A stretch of 63,738 nt of DNA from Paraburkholderia nodosa (GTDB taxonomy: Bacteria > Pseudomonadota > Gammaproteobacteria > Burkholderiales > Burkholderiaceae), in contig NZ_MCNV01000037.1 in NCBI RefSeq assembly GCF_001718195.1, positions 1 to 63,738 on the forward strand. Direction: 5' to 3'. Position 1 is the stretch's first letter. Each line of letters opens with the position of its first letter. This document shows, one piece after another, positions 55,439-63,738 of this stretch. A program made the translations under genes and the position numbers. A model generated the notes under the pieces. That model did not search any database. It saw only the letters and a program-made list of their open reading frames with translations, and had not been told where the DNA came from.

Positions 55439-56771
55439 GCAAACTCTCGCGGGATTCCTCAATAAGCGGTGACAAAACATATTCAATGACTCGTCGCGTT
55501 CCAGTTTTGATTTCGACACTTACGCCCATACCAGGCGTCAGGGCAACGGATCGGCCATCAATTTCCATCGTCGGTCGATCCAGCATCACCTTTACGGAAT
55601 AAATCAGCCCCCGCTTCTCATCCTTGATAGCGTCGTGTGAAACATGGGTCACACGCGCAGCAACAGTGCCGTATTTTATGTATTCGAAGGCATCGATCTT
55701 GACAGCCGCGCTTTGTCCCTCCCTGACGAAACCGACATCCTTACTTTCGATAAAGGCTTCGACCTCTACCTTGCTCGTGGTGGGAACTAGCTTCATCAAA
55801 GGCACAGCCGCCGGGACCACTCCTCCGATAGTATGTACAGCCAGTTGCTGCACAGTACCGTCCACAGGCGCAACCAGTTTGAGAAGGTCGCCGTGCGCTT
55901 CGGCGCGTGCAGCATCCTTCGTAGCATCATTGAGCACCCGCTCCGCGTCGTCCAGCGCATCGAGTGCCGTCTTGCGCGTTTCCGCAATCAAAACCGCTCT
56001 CTGGTTTCGCGCGTCAATAAGTTGAGCCTGGAGGTCGATACGCTCCTGCTTCTTCTTGAGATATGCATCGCGTGACACGTCGTCTTCTTTCGACAGCTGC
56101 GCGTAGTCCCGCTCGCGCTCTACTGCCAACGGAAGCGCCGCTTCAGCGTGGCTGATCTCTCCCTCCAATCGGCGCCGCTTGGCGACATAGTCATGCCACT
56201 GCCCGTTCAAGTTCTGTTCGGTTTCATGCCAGCGCTCACGCGGAACGCCCGAATTCGGCGCCAGAACAGGCGGCCGATCGCTGTCAACCGCCGCAATCAA
56301 AGCGCGTGCACCGGCAGCGTGCGATGCAGCTATCGCTGCACCGCCGCGAGCCTTTTCTAGGTCGCTGTCCACAGTGCGCGAATCGAGTTCAACGAGAACG
56401 TCGCCAGCGTGAACCGTCTGACCTTCCGTGACGTGCAATGCTCGCACGCGAGCGACCTCAACTGACGCAAGAGCCTTGCTGTATCCTGATGGAATCACCT
56501 TGCCGACGGCATTCACAACTATGTCGACATGCCCCAGAATTGACCACGTGATTGCGACCACAATCCACAGAATTAAGATCTTTGCCACCCAGCGGCCAGT
56601 TGGCGAGACCGGTTTTTCCTGCAACGATAGAGCTGCAGGCAAAAACTCCGCCTCCTCGGAGTTCAGGTCACGTGGTGTAAGTGCGCGTCTCTCCCGCCAC
56701 GCGTACGCGAAATGATCGCGGTACCTGCGCCACAGTTCACCCCATGCCTGCCATTGGTGACGCAGATTCAC
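55428..56771 (-). CDS. HlyD-type membrane fusion protein
   Basis: Periplasmic adaptor of 447 residues. A short cytoplasmic N-terminus and one transmembrane segment (ILILWIVVAITWSIL) are followed by a barrel/lipoyl region (VHAGDVLVELDSRTVDSDLE), a long coiled coil (about residues 170-290) and the HlyD C-terminal block (VGFVREGQSAAVKIDAFEYI). It starts with GTG at 56771, overlapping the exporter stop by GTGA. It links the inner-membrane exporter to the TolC-like channel. Confidence 0.93.
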   Translation of the reverse strand: MNLRHQWQAWGELWRRYRDHFAYAWRERRALTPRDLNSEEAEFLPAALSLQEKPVSPTGRWVAKILILWIVVAITWSILGHVDIVVNAVGKVIPSGYSKALASVEVARVRALHVTEGQTVHAGDVLVELDSRTVDSDLEKARGGAAIAASHAAGARALIAAVDSDRPPVLAPNSGVPRERWHETEQNLNGQWHDYVAKRRRLEGEISHAEAALPLAVERERDYAQLSKEDDVSRDAYLKKKQERIDLQAQLIDARNQRAVLIAETRKTALDALDDAERVLNDATKDAARAEAHGDLLKLVAPVDGTVQQLAVHTIGGVVPAAVPLMKLVPTTSKVEVEAFIESKDVGFVREGQSAAVKIDAFEYIKYGTVAARVTHVSHDAIKDEKRGLIYSVKVMLDRPTMEIDGRSVALTPGMGVSVEIKTGTRRVIEYVLSPLIEESRESLHER

Positions 56772-58921
56772 GCCATGCCCCCCTGCTGCAGGCTGTACAA
56801 GTGAGCGTACATTCCCTGCGGGATCTTGAGGAGCTCTTCGTGACTGCCGACCTCCGCTATCTGGCCGCGCTCCATTGTCACGATGCGATTCGCCCCACGG
56901 ACGGTTGATAGTCGGTGCGCGATGATCAGCACAGTGCGCCCACGGCAGATGCTTCGCATGTTTTTGTGAATGATCTTCTCCGATTCATAGTCCAATGCGC
57001 TCGTGGCCTCGTCAAAAATCAGGATTCGCGGATTGGGAAGGAGCGCACGGGCAATCGCAACGCGTTGCCTTTGCCCGCCCGACAGACCGGTGCCGTGCTC
57101 GCCTACCATCGTGTCGTATCCTTCTGGCAACTGGCAAATAAACTCATGCGCACCGGAAAGGCTAGCCGCTGCGATGATCGCATCCAGAGAGGCGTTCGGC
57201 ATTGACAACGCGATGTTGTCTCGTATCGATCGATTGAATAGCATGTTTTCTTGCAGCACCACTCCGATTTGCTGGCGCAATGAAGCGGTTTCAATCGTAG
57301 CAATATCGTGACCGTCAATTAGTACACGCCCGCTTTCCGGGATGTAGAGCCTTTGTGCCAGCTTCGTAAGCGTGCTTTTTCCCGAACCCGAACGACCAAC
57401 AATTCCAATCACCTCGCCCGGCCTGATGGACAATGAAACTCCGCGAATGACTTCCGGTGCATCGGGCCGATAGCGGAACACAACACGGTCGAATTCCACC
57501 GCACCGGTCAGCTTCGGCAAGCGCGACTTGCGGCCGACGACCTCCGTGCGAGCGTTGAGGATGTCGCCTAATCTTCCCATTGAGACGCCTACCTGCTGGA
57601 AATCATTCCATAGTTGCGCTAGGCGCAAGATTGGGTTGGAGACCTGCCCTGCCAGCATATTGAAAGCAACCAATTCACCTACTGTCATCTTTTGGTCTAT
57701 CACGAGCTTCGCGCCCCACCACATGATGGCTACGTTGACTAGCTTACTTATCAGTGTGACCCCGCTATTGGCGATGGCCGCGACGTTATTGACAGACAGC
57801 CCCGCGGCTACATAGGCAGCTAGCTGTTTGTCCCACTTCTGAGTCCAGCGGGGTTCGACGGCCATCGCCTTGACGGTATCAATCCCACTGATCGTCTCAA
57901 CCAGAAACGATTGGTTTTCGGCGCTGCGATTGAACTTGGCATCAAGTCGGTTGCGAATGATAGGCGTGCACACCATTGATAGCAGTGCATAGAGCGGAAT
58001 CGAGACAGTCACAATTAACGTTAGCGCTCCGCTGTAAACCATCATTACAGCAAAGAATACGATCGAAAAAATCAGATCCAGCACTAATGTCATGGCGTTG
58101 CCGGTCAAAAAACTTCGGATATTTTCCAACTCCCGTACGCGCGCCACTGAATCCCCAACCCTGCGAGTATGAAAATACGTTAGCGGCAAGCCTAACAGGT
58201 GGCGGAATAGCCGAGCTCCGAGTTCAACGTCGATCTTGCTGCTGGTATGAGCAAATACCCAGTTTCGAATTGCAGTCAAGGTCACTTCAAAGAAGATCGC
58301 AGAAATGAGCCCAATCGCGATCACATTCAACGTCTGCATCGCATTACTGACAAGAACCTTATCCATTACGGCCTGAAAGAACATCGGCGTGACAAGGCCG
58401 ATGATTTGCAATACTAGGGATATCAATAAAATTTCGCGCAGCAGACTCCGATATTTTACGATCGCAGGGATAAACCACGTGAAGTCGAACTTGGCCAGGT
58501 TTCCGGTAAAACTAGCTTTGCTGGTGCAAAAAATTAGCTTCCCGGACCATAACCCGATGAATTCATTCAATGGGAGGATAACTGGTGTGCTACCCGGCCG
58601 TTGCATGACCATTCGCGGCTCTTCCCCACTAGTATCGTATTTTCCTGCGATGAAATACTGCCCGTCGTTGTCGATACCGATGGCTGGCAACGGAGCGCGA
58701 TCAATTCGGTCCACGGACTGATGCACCAGCTTTGCTGTCATGCCGATTTCCTTGGCCGCCAACAGCAGCAACTGGTTGCCAAAGACGTTGTTCCCAAATT
58801 GGTGGCGCAGCTGAGATTCATCAACCGGAAGGCCGTGCAACATCGCCATCATGATGAGGCAAGAAAGCCCAGAGTCTTGGCCGGACGGCACGGCGTGCAA
58901 AGAAGCGTCTAATTTTGTCAT
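56768..58921 (-). CDS. Type I secretion ABC exporter with inactive C39-like domain
   Basis: Inner-membrane exporter of 717 residues. The N-terminal C39-like domain lacks the peptidase Cys: SGQDSGLSCLIMM has Ser where bacteriocin exporters have DCG. It should therefore recruit and not cleave substrate, as in HlyB-type systems. A six-helix ABC membrane domain follows, then the nucleotide-binding domain with GRSGSGKST, LSGGQRQRVAIARAL and ILIFDEATSALD. It heads the operon exporter-HlyD-TolC. The ATG at 58921 has no strong ribosome-binding site. Confidence 0.93.
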   Translation of the reverse strand: MTKLDASLHAVPSGQDSGLSCLIMMAMLHGLPVDESQLRHQFGNNVFGNQLLLLAAKEIGMTAKLVHQSVDRIDRAPLPAIGIDNDGQYFIAGKYDTSGEEPRMVMQRPGSTPVILPLNEFIGLWSGKLIFCTSKASFTGNLAKFDFTWFIPAIVKYRSLLREILLISLVLQIIGLVTPMFFQAVMDKVLVSNAMQTLNVIAIGLISAIFFEVTLTAIRNWVFAHTSSKIDVELGARLFRHLLGLPLTYFHTRRVGDSVARVRELENIRSFLTGNAMTLVLDLIFSIVFFAVMMVYSGALTLIVTVSIPLYALLSMVCTPIIRNRLDAKFNRSAENQSFLVETISGIDTVKAMAVEPRWTQKWDKQLAAYVAAGLSVNNVAAIANSGVTLISKLVNVAIMWWGAKLVIDQKMTVGELVAFNMLAGQVSNPILRLAQLWNDFQQVGVSMGRLGDILNARTEVVGRKSRLPKLTGAVEFDRVVFRYRPDAPEVIRGVSLSIRPGEVIGIVGRSGSGKSTLTKLAQRLYIPESGRVLIDGHDIATIETASLRQQIGVVLQENMLFNRSIRDNIALSMPNASLDAIIAAASLSGAHEFICQLPEGYDTMVGEHGTGLSGGQRQRVAIARALLPNPRILIFDEATSALDYESEKIIHKNMRSICRGRTVLIIAHRLSTVRGANRIVTMERGQIAEVGSHEELLKIPQGMYAHLYSLQQGGMA

Positions 58922-59186
58922 CTTGTAATGTCAGTAGACATTCGGCATGGTGGCTTTGACACTTTTGAACACTCCCCTATTGCATTGCCGCAATCCTTGC
59001 CGTTGTCGTGGTTTGCGTGCCAGTGTTAGCCGCATTCCTTGTGCGTGTACGCAGTCCCCGTGATCCGTCCAGACAAGGGTCGCGAGTTCGTGGCAGGCAC
59101 ACGCTCCGCAACCGTGTTGGGTGCTCGCGCAAAAACGCCGGCTGTAACTGCAGCGCCGTTGAGATTTGATTTCGTGTTCAATCGTC
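58922..59186. promoter_or_regulatory. Upstream region of the type I secretion operon
   Basis: About 265 bp between the exporter start and the IS target site. No gene is present. The operon promoter should lie here, but I could not pick a convincing -35/-10 pair. An IS is inserted directly upstream. Confidence 0.35.
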
Positions 59187-59191
59187 ATTCA

Positions 59192-60181
59192 TAGGACTTA
59201 CGCAAAACGCATGGTTACGGACGGATTTCTGAGTTCGCGGCGGAGGAAATCATCGAGCAGTTCGTGCTTGACTTGGTAGAGCGTGCGCCCGGTCTTGCGC
59301 GCGATATCGGCCAGACGGACCCATACGAGTACCGCGCTCGCGATATGGTTGCGCTGGATGCCGGCCTTTCGGCACTGGCAACGCTGAAGACCCGTGAGCT
59401 GCTTGAGTTCGCGGTTTAACTGCTCGACCTTCCATCGCAGGCCACACGCGTCTTGTGTCGCCGGCAAAGAATCCTGGGTGAGCTCGTTGGTCACGACCCA
59501 GTCCGTGCGGTGTGTCGACACCTCTACCCGGAACAGTTTCACCTTGTGATGTTTCGGAAAGCCCCTGATCTTGATCGTCTTCGTGCGCGAGAGAATGGGC
59601 GTCCCATTGCAGCGAATCAACATGCCGGTATGGCAATTCACCTTCGGAGTCGTCGACCAGCCGGTTACTGCGCAGCGGGCAGTAGTACGTCCTCCAAAGC
59701 GATTCGATGAACAGCATCATATCCATGAGCACGCGGCGAAACGGCAGGTTTTTGTGATGAACCACGTTGGTCAGCATGTCCAGCACGTGATCGAGTTTGG
59801 ACCTGCCGTCGCCGTCCGGATCGTAAATACGGTAATCGATAATCCAGTATTCGCCGCTCTGCGGATTCACGTACACACAGTTCACCACACCGATGCCCTT
59901 GATGAGGCCGTGGGCGTTGCCGCTGTATTGCCGCCGCACGAGTTCGATCTTGTGCGAGAAGTCCTTGTCGGTCACGGAATCGTCGAATACGATGCAGCCG
60001 TCTTCATGCGCGACGAGCTGCCCACGCACGTTGTCCCACACCAGGCGCAGCGTCATGTGCTCCCGTCGCAAAAAACGGTTGATGGCATCGTGGCTCATGT
60101 TGTCAACGTGGTCGGCGAAGTTGGTCAGCGTGCAGTTGGTCGAGACATAAAGGCGCAACGCTCGACGCTGCGTAAGTCCTA
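59192..60181 (-). mobile_element. 990-bp insertion sequence with 5-bp target duplication
   Basis: Terminal inverted repeats TAGGACTTACGCA (59192-59204) and TGCGTAAGTCCTA (60169-60181) are perfect over 13 bp. The flanks carry a direct ATTCA duplication (59187-59191 and 60182-60186). It contains one transposase gene. The clean ends suggest a fairly recent insertion. Confidence 0.92.
59198..60130 (-). pseudogene. DDE transposase of the 990-bp IS, single frameshift
   Basis: Frame 1 gives NMSHDAINRFLRREHMTLRL, CIVFDDSVTDKDFSHKIELV and YWIIDYRIYDPDGDGRSKLD. At about 59580 the frame shifts and continues as TKTIKIRGFPKHHKVKLFRV, WKVEQLNRELKQLTGLQRCQ and LDDFLRRELRNPSVTMRFA. It resembles IS701/IS4-type transposases; the family is uncertain. 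One indel inactivates it unless a programmed shift occurs. Confidence 0.8.
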
Positions 60182-60186
60182 ATTCA

Positions 60187-60617
60187 ATCCACTCATAATG
60201 GTCCGCGAAAAGCAAACGCAAAACTTGGGCCAACGCCATCACATGTGCATCGGTTGCTAATGGTTTCAAGCGCGGCCGCAGTCCAAACCCAATGCTCTGC
60301 AATGGTTTGAGCCTTGCGAGGTGACGCGGTAAACGCGCAGCCAGATCGCAACCGGTTCGCGCGGTGGCCATCCGGTGAGCATATGCACGTGGTAGGCGTA
60401 CGGCTGAAGGTCGCTGGCGCTGAATGCGAGCACGACACAGCCAACGGAGTCTGGCCATCTCGACGTGAAGTGTCGAATTTCTTCCAATCGGGCCGGCGGA
60501 TGTAGGCAATGTGGGGTTGCGGACAAAGGGTGTCAGAGCCAGAGGGGCGGTCGCCCGTGATGGTCTGATGTGATGGACGACTCCCGCGACGGTGTCAACG
60601 CCGATTGAAATCTGACC
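60187..60617 (-). pseudogene. Unrecognised gene remnant interrupted by the 990-bp IS
   Basis: In two frames the minus strand reads SVGCVVLAFSASDLQPYAYH and MLTGWPPREPVAIWLRVYRV, then KPLQSIGFGLRPRLKPLATD and MALAQVLRLLFADHYEW. This looks like real coding sequence with a frameshift near 60310, but I cannot name the family. The IS inserted at its 3' side. Confidence 0.45.
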
Positions 60618-60711
60618 CCTAGACATCATGTATGGACCTGCCGCACCTCAAGGTACGCGGATTAAGCTTGAGGTGGGCTACACCGCGGCTCAGAGCCGCA
60701 TTGAGGGGGCA
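60618..60711 (+). ncRNA. Candidate IS110-type bridge RNA region (copy 2)
   Basis: This is the same 94-bp leader as at 30549-30642, with the nine-base and six-base stems intact. Here an IS3-family element is inserted between it and the IS110 transposase start. Function is inferred as for copy 1. Confidence 0.45.
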
Positions 60712-60805
60712 TGGAGCGGCCCCCTGAATCGCCGGACACAGTCTCTCGCTTAAACTAACGGGTAGGCATAAGACTGTGTTTTTGACTAACACCAGGCAGG
60801 AAGTG

Positions 60806-61171
60806 ATGGAAGTGTTGACGGGCCCGGAGCGTCGGCGGCGCTGGACGGCGGAGCAGAAGCTGACAATGGTGCGGGAGAGCCTCGAGCCGGGGAAATCGGT
60901 TTCGATGGTTGCGCGCCAGCACGGCGTGAATCCGAACCAGTTGTTCCACTGGCGCAAGCTGTACCAGGACGGTAGCCTGTCAGCGGTCAAGGCTGGCGAG
61001 GAAGTGGTTCCGGCGTCGGAACTGGCCGATGCGCTCAAGCAGATTCGTGAGCTGCAACGGATGCTCGGCAAGAAGACCATGGAGAACGAGATTCTCCGCG
61101 AAGCAGTCGAGTATGGCCGTGCAAAAAAATGGATAGCGCACTCGCCCTTGCTGCCGGAGGACGACCAGTGA
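60806..61171 (+). CDS. IS3-family transposase OrfA
   Basis: DNA-binding OrfA of 121 residues with the helix-turn-helix WTAEQKLTMVRESLEPGKSV and VARQHGVNPNQLFHWRKLY, then a leucine-zipper-like helix (ADALKQIRELQRMLGKKTME). The ATG at 60806 follows AGGAAG. Its 3' end overlaps orfB, the usual arrangement for a programmed -1 shift that makes OrfAB. Confidence 0.93.
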   Translation: MEVLTGPERRRRWTAEQKLTMVRESLEPGKSVSMVARQHGVNPNQLFHWRKLYQDGSLSAVKAGEEVVPASELADALKQIRELQRMLGKKTMENEILREAVEYGRAKKWIAHSPLLPEDDQ

Positions 61172-62016
61172 AGCTGGTTTGTGAAGTTCTCGGCGTGTCG
61201 CGCTCGAACGTATCGGCACGACTGTCGCGTCCGGCGACATGGCGCGATGGCCGTCAATCGAAGCAGACAGACGATGCGGCCGTGGTCGAGGAAATCCGCC
61301 GGGTCGTCGGCGATTTGCCCAGCTATGGCTATCGACGGGTTTGGGGCACGTTGCGCAATGAACGCGTTGCGGCTGGGCTGGTGCCGTTCAATGCCAAGCG
61401 CGTCTATCGCGTCATGCGCACGCACGGGCTGCTGATGGAGCGCCGACCGATTCCACCTCGGCCGCAACGCCGGCACGACGGCAAGGTGGCTGTAGCGCGC
61501 AGCAATCAGCGTTGGTGCTCGGACGGCTTCGAGTTTCGCTGCGACAACGGCGAACCGCTGCGCGTGACGTTCGCGCTGGACTGCTGCGACCGTGAAGCGA
61601 TGAGCTGGGCGGCCACGACGGCGGGCCATAGCGGCGACATCGTGCGCGACGTGATGCTGGCTGCGGTGGAAAATCGCTTCGGCAATGCGCTGCATACGCC
61701 ATCCGAAATCGAGTGGTTGAGCGACAACGGCTCGGGCTACACGGCCGACGACACGCGGAGGTTTGCAGTGGGCATAGGCCTGAAGCCATTGACCACGCCG
61801 GTGTGCAGCCCGCAAAGTAACGGGATGGCCGAGAGCTTCGTAAAGACCATGAAGCGCGACTACGTCGCCTTCATGCCGAAGCCGGATGCAGAGACTGCTG
61901 CACGCAACCTGGCCATCGCATTCGAGCATTACAACGAGAAGCATCCCCATAGCGCGCTGAAATACCGCTCGCCCCGCGAGTTTCGGCGCTCGACGGATTC
62001 AGCAACCATAGTGTGA
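61129..62016 (+). CDS. IS3-family transposase OrfB
   Basis: Catalytic subunit of 295 residues with an rve integrase core. The acidic residues lie in RWCSDGFEFRCDNGE (D), EIEWLSDNGSGYTADD (D) and QSNGMAESFVKTMKRDYV (E). The C-terminus has the typical YNEKHPHSALKYRSPREF. The frame is open from 61129; a GTG at 61168 overlapping the orfA stop is another possible start. It appears fully intact. Confidence 0.93.
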   Translation: MDSALALAAGGRPVKLVCEVLGVSRSNVSARLSRPATWRDGRQSKQTDDAAVVEEIRRVVGDLPSYGYRRVWGTLRNERVAAGLVPFNAKRVYRVMRTHGLLMERRPIPPRPQRRHDGKVAVARSNQRWCSDGFEFRCDNGEPLRVTFALDCCDREAMSWAATTAGHSGDIVRDVMLAAVENRFGNALHTPSEIEWLSDNGSGYTADDTRRFAVGIGLKPLTTPVCSPQSNGMAESFVKTMKRDYVAFMPKPDAETAARNLAIAFEHYNEKHPHSALKYRSPREFRRSTDSATIV

Positions 62017-62056
62017 GGCTGTGTCCGGGATTACAGGGTCCACTCCAGGGCAGGTC

Positions 62057-62830
62057 ATGAACAAGTTTAGCAAGTACGTGGGCCTGGATGTACATCAGGA
62101 AACGGTTGCCGTGGCGGTCGCCGACACGGCCGGCGAGCTGCGGTATATGGGCGAGATCGTGATCACGCCCGAGGCCATCGCGAAACTGGTGGCACAGGTC
62201 AGGCGCGGCACGGGAAGGTTGTCGTTCTGCTACGAAGCCGGCCCCTGCGGCTACACAATTTGCCGACAGCTGCGGGAACTCAAGCAGGACTGTCAGGTCG
62301 TGGCGCCGTCGCTGATTCCGAAGAAGCCGGGCGAACGTGTGAAGACCGACCGGCGCGAGGCCCTAAGCCTGGCGCGCCTGCACCGAGCCGGCGAGTTGAG
62401 CCCCGTGTGGATTCCGGATGAGACACAGGAGGCGCTGCGCGATCTGCCCCGTGCGCGGGAGGACATGAAGCATCTGCAACGCCAGGCCAAGCAATGGCTG
62501 CTGTCGTTTCTGTCGCGCCATGGCTATCGCTACATGGGCCGCTCGAGGTGGACGCAAGCGGACGGGCAACAGCCATGTGCGACGCATGCTGGTTGAAGCA
62601 GCGTGGGCCTACCGACATCCCGCACGAAAGACCGCAATCCTGCAGCGGCGCGCAGAGCGTACACCGCCGGAGGTCCAGGAGATCGCGGCGCAAAAGCGGC
62701 TGTGTCAGCGCTTTCGAAACCTGATGGCACGCGGCAAGCTCAAGAACCAATCTGTACCGCCATTGCGCGCGAACTCGTAGGCTTTATCTGGGCAACCGGG
62801 CAACACGTCGCCCCCCTCAGTTGGGCTTAG
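62057..62830 (+). pseudogene. IS110-family transposase with internal deletion (copy 2)
   Basis: The DEDD N-terminal domain is nearly identical to the copy at 30.6 kb, up to SRHGYRYMGRSRWTQA. Near 62556 a deletion joins it out of frame to the C-terminal part (RRMLVEAAWAYRHPARKT, RRAERTPPEVQEIAAQKRL). The catalytic Ser region is lost and the end is frameshifted. Confidence 0.88.
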
Positions 62831-63009
62831 CCAGCATGAGAGGTTAGTTGAGCACGCAACAGGATGTTTGGGCTAGGACCAGGCAACGGTGAGAGAACCC
62901 TCTTGGCAACACTAGGAGGTAACTGGAAACAGCACAACCCTCAAATCTAGATTGAGGCAGCTCCCCGACGTTTTGTTTGTCATGCGGTAACCAACCCACG
63001 CATATCAGA

Positions 63010-63399
63010 ATGATCAACCGTCGGATACCCTACGCGAAACTGTCGTGGCTGCAGGCGTGGCACATCCGGGATGAGACCTACTCACAGGCGCTCGCTGAAC
63101 TCGTCAACGCACAGTTCGCCCTTCCGTTCGCCGCCCACTGGGGCGATGGCACCACCTCGTCATCCGATGGGCAGCGCTTCCGTGCGGGCAACAAGGCCGA
63201 GAGCACGGGACACGTGAATCCGAAATACGGCGCCGAGCCCGGACGCATGTTCTACACGCACATCTCCGACCAGTACGCGCCGTTCTATCCGAACCTCGTG
63301 AACGTCGGTGTGCGCGATTCGACCTATGTACTCGACGGACTGCTGTATCACGAGTCGGATCTGCGCATCCAGGAACATTACACGGTTCTGTTGCAATAG
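63010..63399 (+). pseudogene. Tn3-family transposase, internal/C-terminal fragment
   Basis: WHIRDETYSQALAELVNAQF, AHWGDGTTSSSDGQRFRAGN and YTHISDQYAPFYPNLVNVGV, then STYVLDGLLYHESDLRIQEH, match the catalytic half of Tn3 transposases. Both ends are missing. The 180 bp before it hold nothing recognisable. Confidence 0.87.
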
Positions 63400-63429
63400 C
63401 GGAGGCTGGTATGCTGCGGGACCTTACAG

Positions 63430-63524
63430 GATGATGTGAACGAATCGGGATAGGGGCAGGCCTCGCGGCCCGACCCCTCCCACGCCACCGTGCGTACGGG
63501 TCCGTACACGGCGGCTCGGATCAG
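63430..63524 (-). ncRNA. 3' part of a group II intron (domain V-like)
   Basis: Directly after the stop of the intron-encoded protein, the minus strand reads GAGCCGCCGTGTACGGACCC then GTACGCACGGTGGCGTGGGA, a hairpin with the look of the catalytic domain V region. The exact intron end is not determined. Confidence 0.6.
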
Positions 63525-63738
63525 TTAGCCGACTGGACCGACGGAGGGAAGTCCAAGAGAGCGTAGATACCGGTTTGGCAGTGCGAGACTCAGCGCGGGG
63601 CTGCAACTAAGCCGCCACGCATTGTGCGGCGATCCAACGGTCTGAGCGGCTAGATCACGGCTAACCCCGCGGGCAGTCAGTTCCTTGAAACGGGTCCGGC
63701 CACGCTTCCACTGCTTCCAGAAGAAGCAGCGGATTCGG
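63525..63738 (-). CDS. ltrA: Group II intron reverse transcriptase/maturase, C-terminal end, continues beyond the window
   Basis: The visible 70 residues form the maturase (GIIM) end of an intron-encoded protein: CFFWKQWKRGRTRFKELTAR, GVSRDLAAQTVGSPHNAWRL and SPALSLALPNRYLRSLGLP, with a stop at 63525-63527. The start lies outside. With the ribozyme tail next to it, this may be a complete intron, unlike the other RT pieces in the window. Confidence 0.85.
   Translation of the reverse strand, partial: RIRCFFWKQWKRGRTRFKELTARGVSRDLAAQTVGSPHNAWRLSCSPALSLALPNRYLRSLGLPSVGPVG

Larger units (their letters stand above)
60712..62047 (+). mobile_element. Intact IS3-family (IS2-like) insertion sequence inside IS110
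   Basis: Inverted repeats start TGGAGCGGCCCC at the left and, on the other strand, TGGAGTGGACCC at the right, with GGACACAG shared further in. GGGCA is duplicated at 60707-60711 and 62048-62052. Removing the element restores the IS110 leader seen at 30 kb, which proves the insertion. Both orfs are intact. Confidence 0.95.

Overview
The window looks like a piece of a Burkholderia-group (Burkholderia/Paraburkholderia/Caballeronia) genome. This rests on family resemblance: a pyruvate dehydrogenase operon whose E3 carries its own lipoyl domain, 16-strand general porins ending in Phe, GhoMP/M24/SDR catabolic genes typical of the group, and many IS families common there. No rRNA, tRNA or CRISPR array was seen.

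Region 1 (1-7.6 kb) is ordered chromosome-like sequence. On the minus strand runs aceE, an acetolactate-synthase-type TPP enzyme, aceF and lpdA, with a divergent Lrp/AsnC regulator. The acetolactate synthase sits inside the PDH operon and has Leu where biosynthetic enzymes have a specificity-setting Trp, so the unit looks dedicated to pyruvate.

Region 2 (7.9-19.7 kb) holds a porin and a two-sided catabolic locus. An Ehu-like polar amino-acid ABC transporter runs left. A GntR/UTRA regulator, an M24 hydrolase (DoeA-like), a deacetylase (DoeB-like), a threonine-synthase-like PLP enzyme and an MmgE/PrpD protein run right. A second, closely similar GntR gene follows. A palindromic operator lies on a near-consensus promoter between the two arms and recurs before the second regulator. 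The set suggests uptake and breakdown of ectoine or a related N-acetylated diamino acid, with non-standard downstream enzymes.

Region 3 (19.8-30.4 kb) is an accessory island: hypothetical genes, a protein with 60-bp tandem repeats, a KfrA-like plasmid-type coiled-coil protein, a VapBC toxin-antitoxin pair, a TOTE-type primase-helicase cut at its N-terminus, and fragments of Tn3, IS6, IS3, integrase and group II intron genes.

Region 4 (30.5-52 kb) is heavily decayed. Between IS110, IS630, IS5, IS6, IS3, IS256 and intron remnants stand several apparently intact genes: a PLP/GNAT fusion enzyme with a PduX-like GHMP kinase, an SDR, a FabF-type ketosynthase, a porin, a cytochrome P450 and a cold-shock protein. 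Broken host genes (gspD, a chemotaxis receptor, a cytochrome c peroxidase, an FAD enzyme) lie among them.

Region 5 (52-58.9 kb) is a complete three-gene type I secretion operon (ABC exporter, HlyD, TolC-like) followed by a calpain-family cysteine protease, its likely cargo.

Region 6 (59.2 kb to the end) is again mobile: a 990-bp IS with a clean 5-bp target duplication, an intact IS3-family element inserted in an IS110-family copy, a Tn3 transposase end and the 3' part of a group II intron running off the window.
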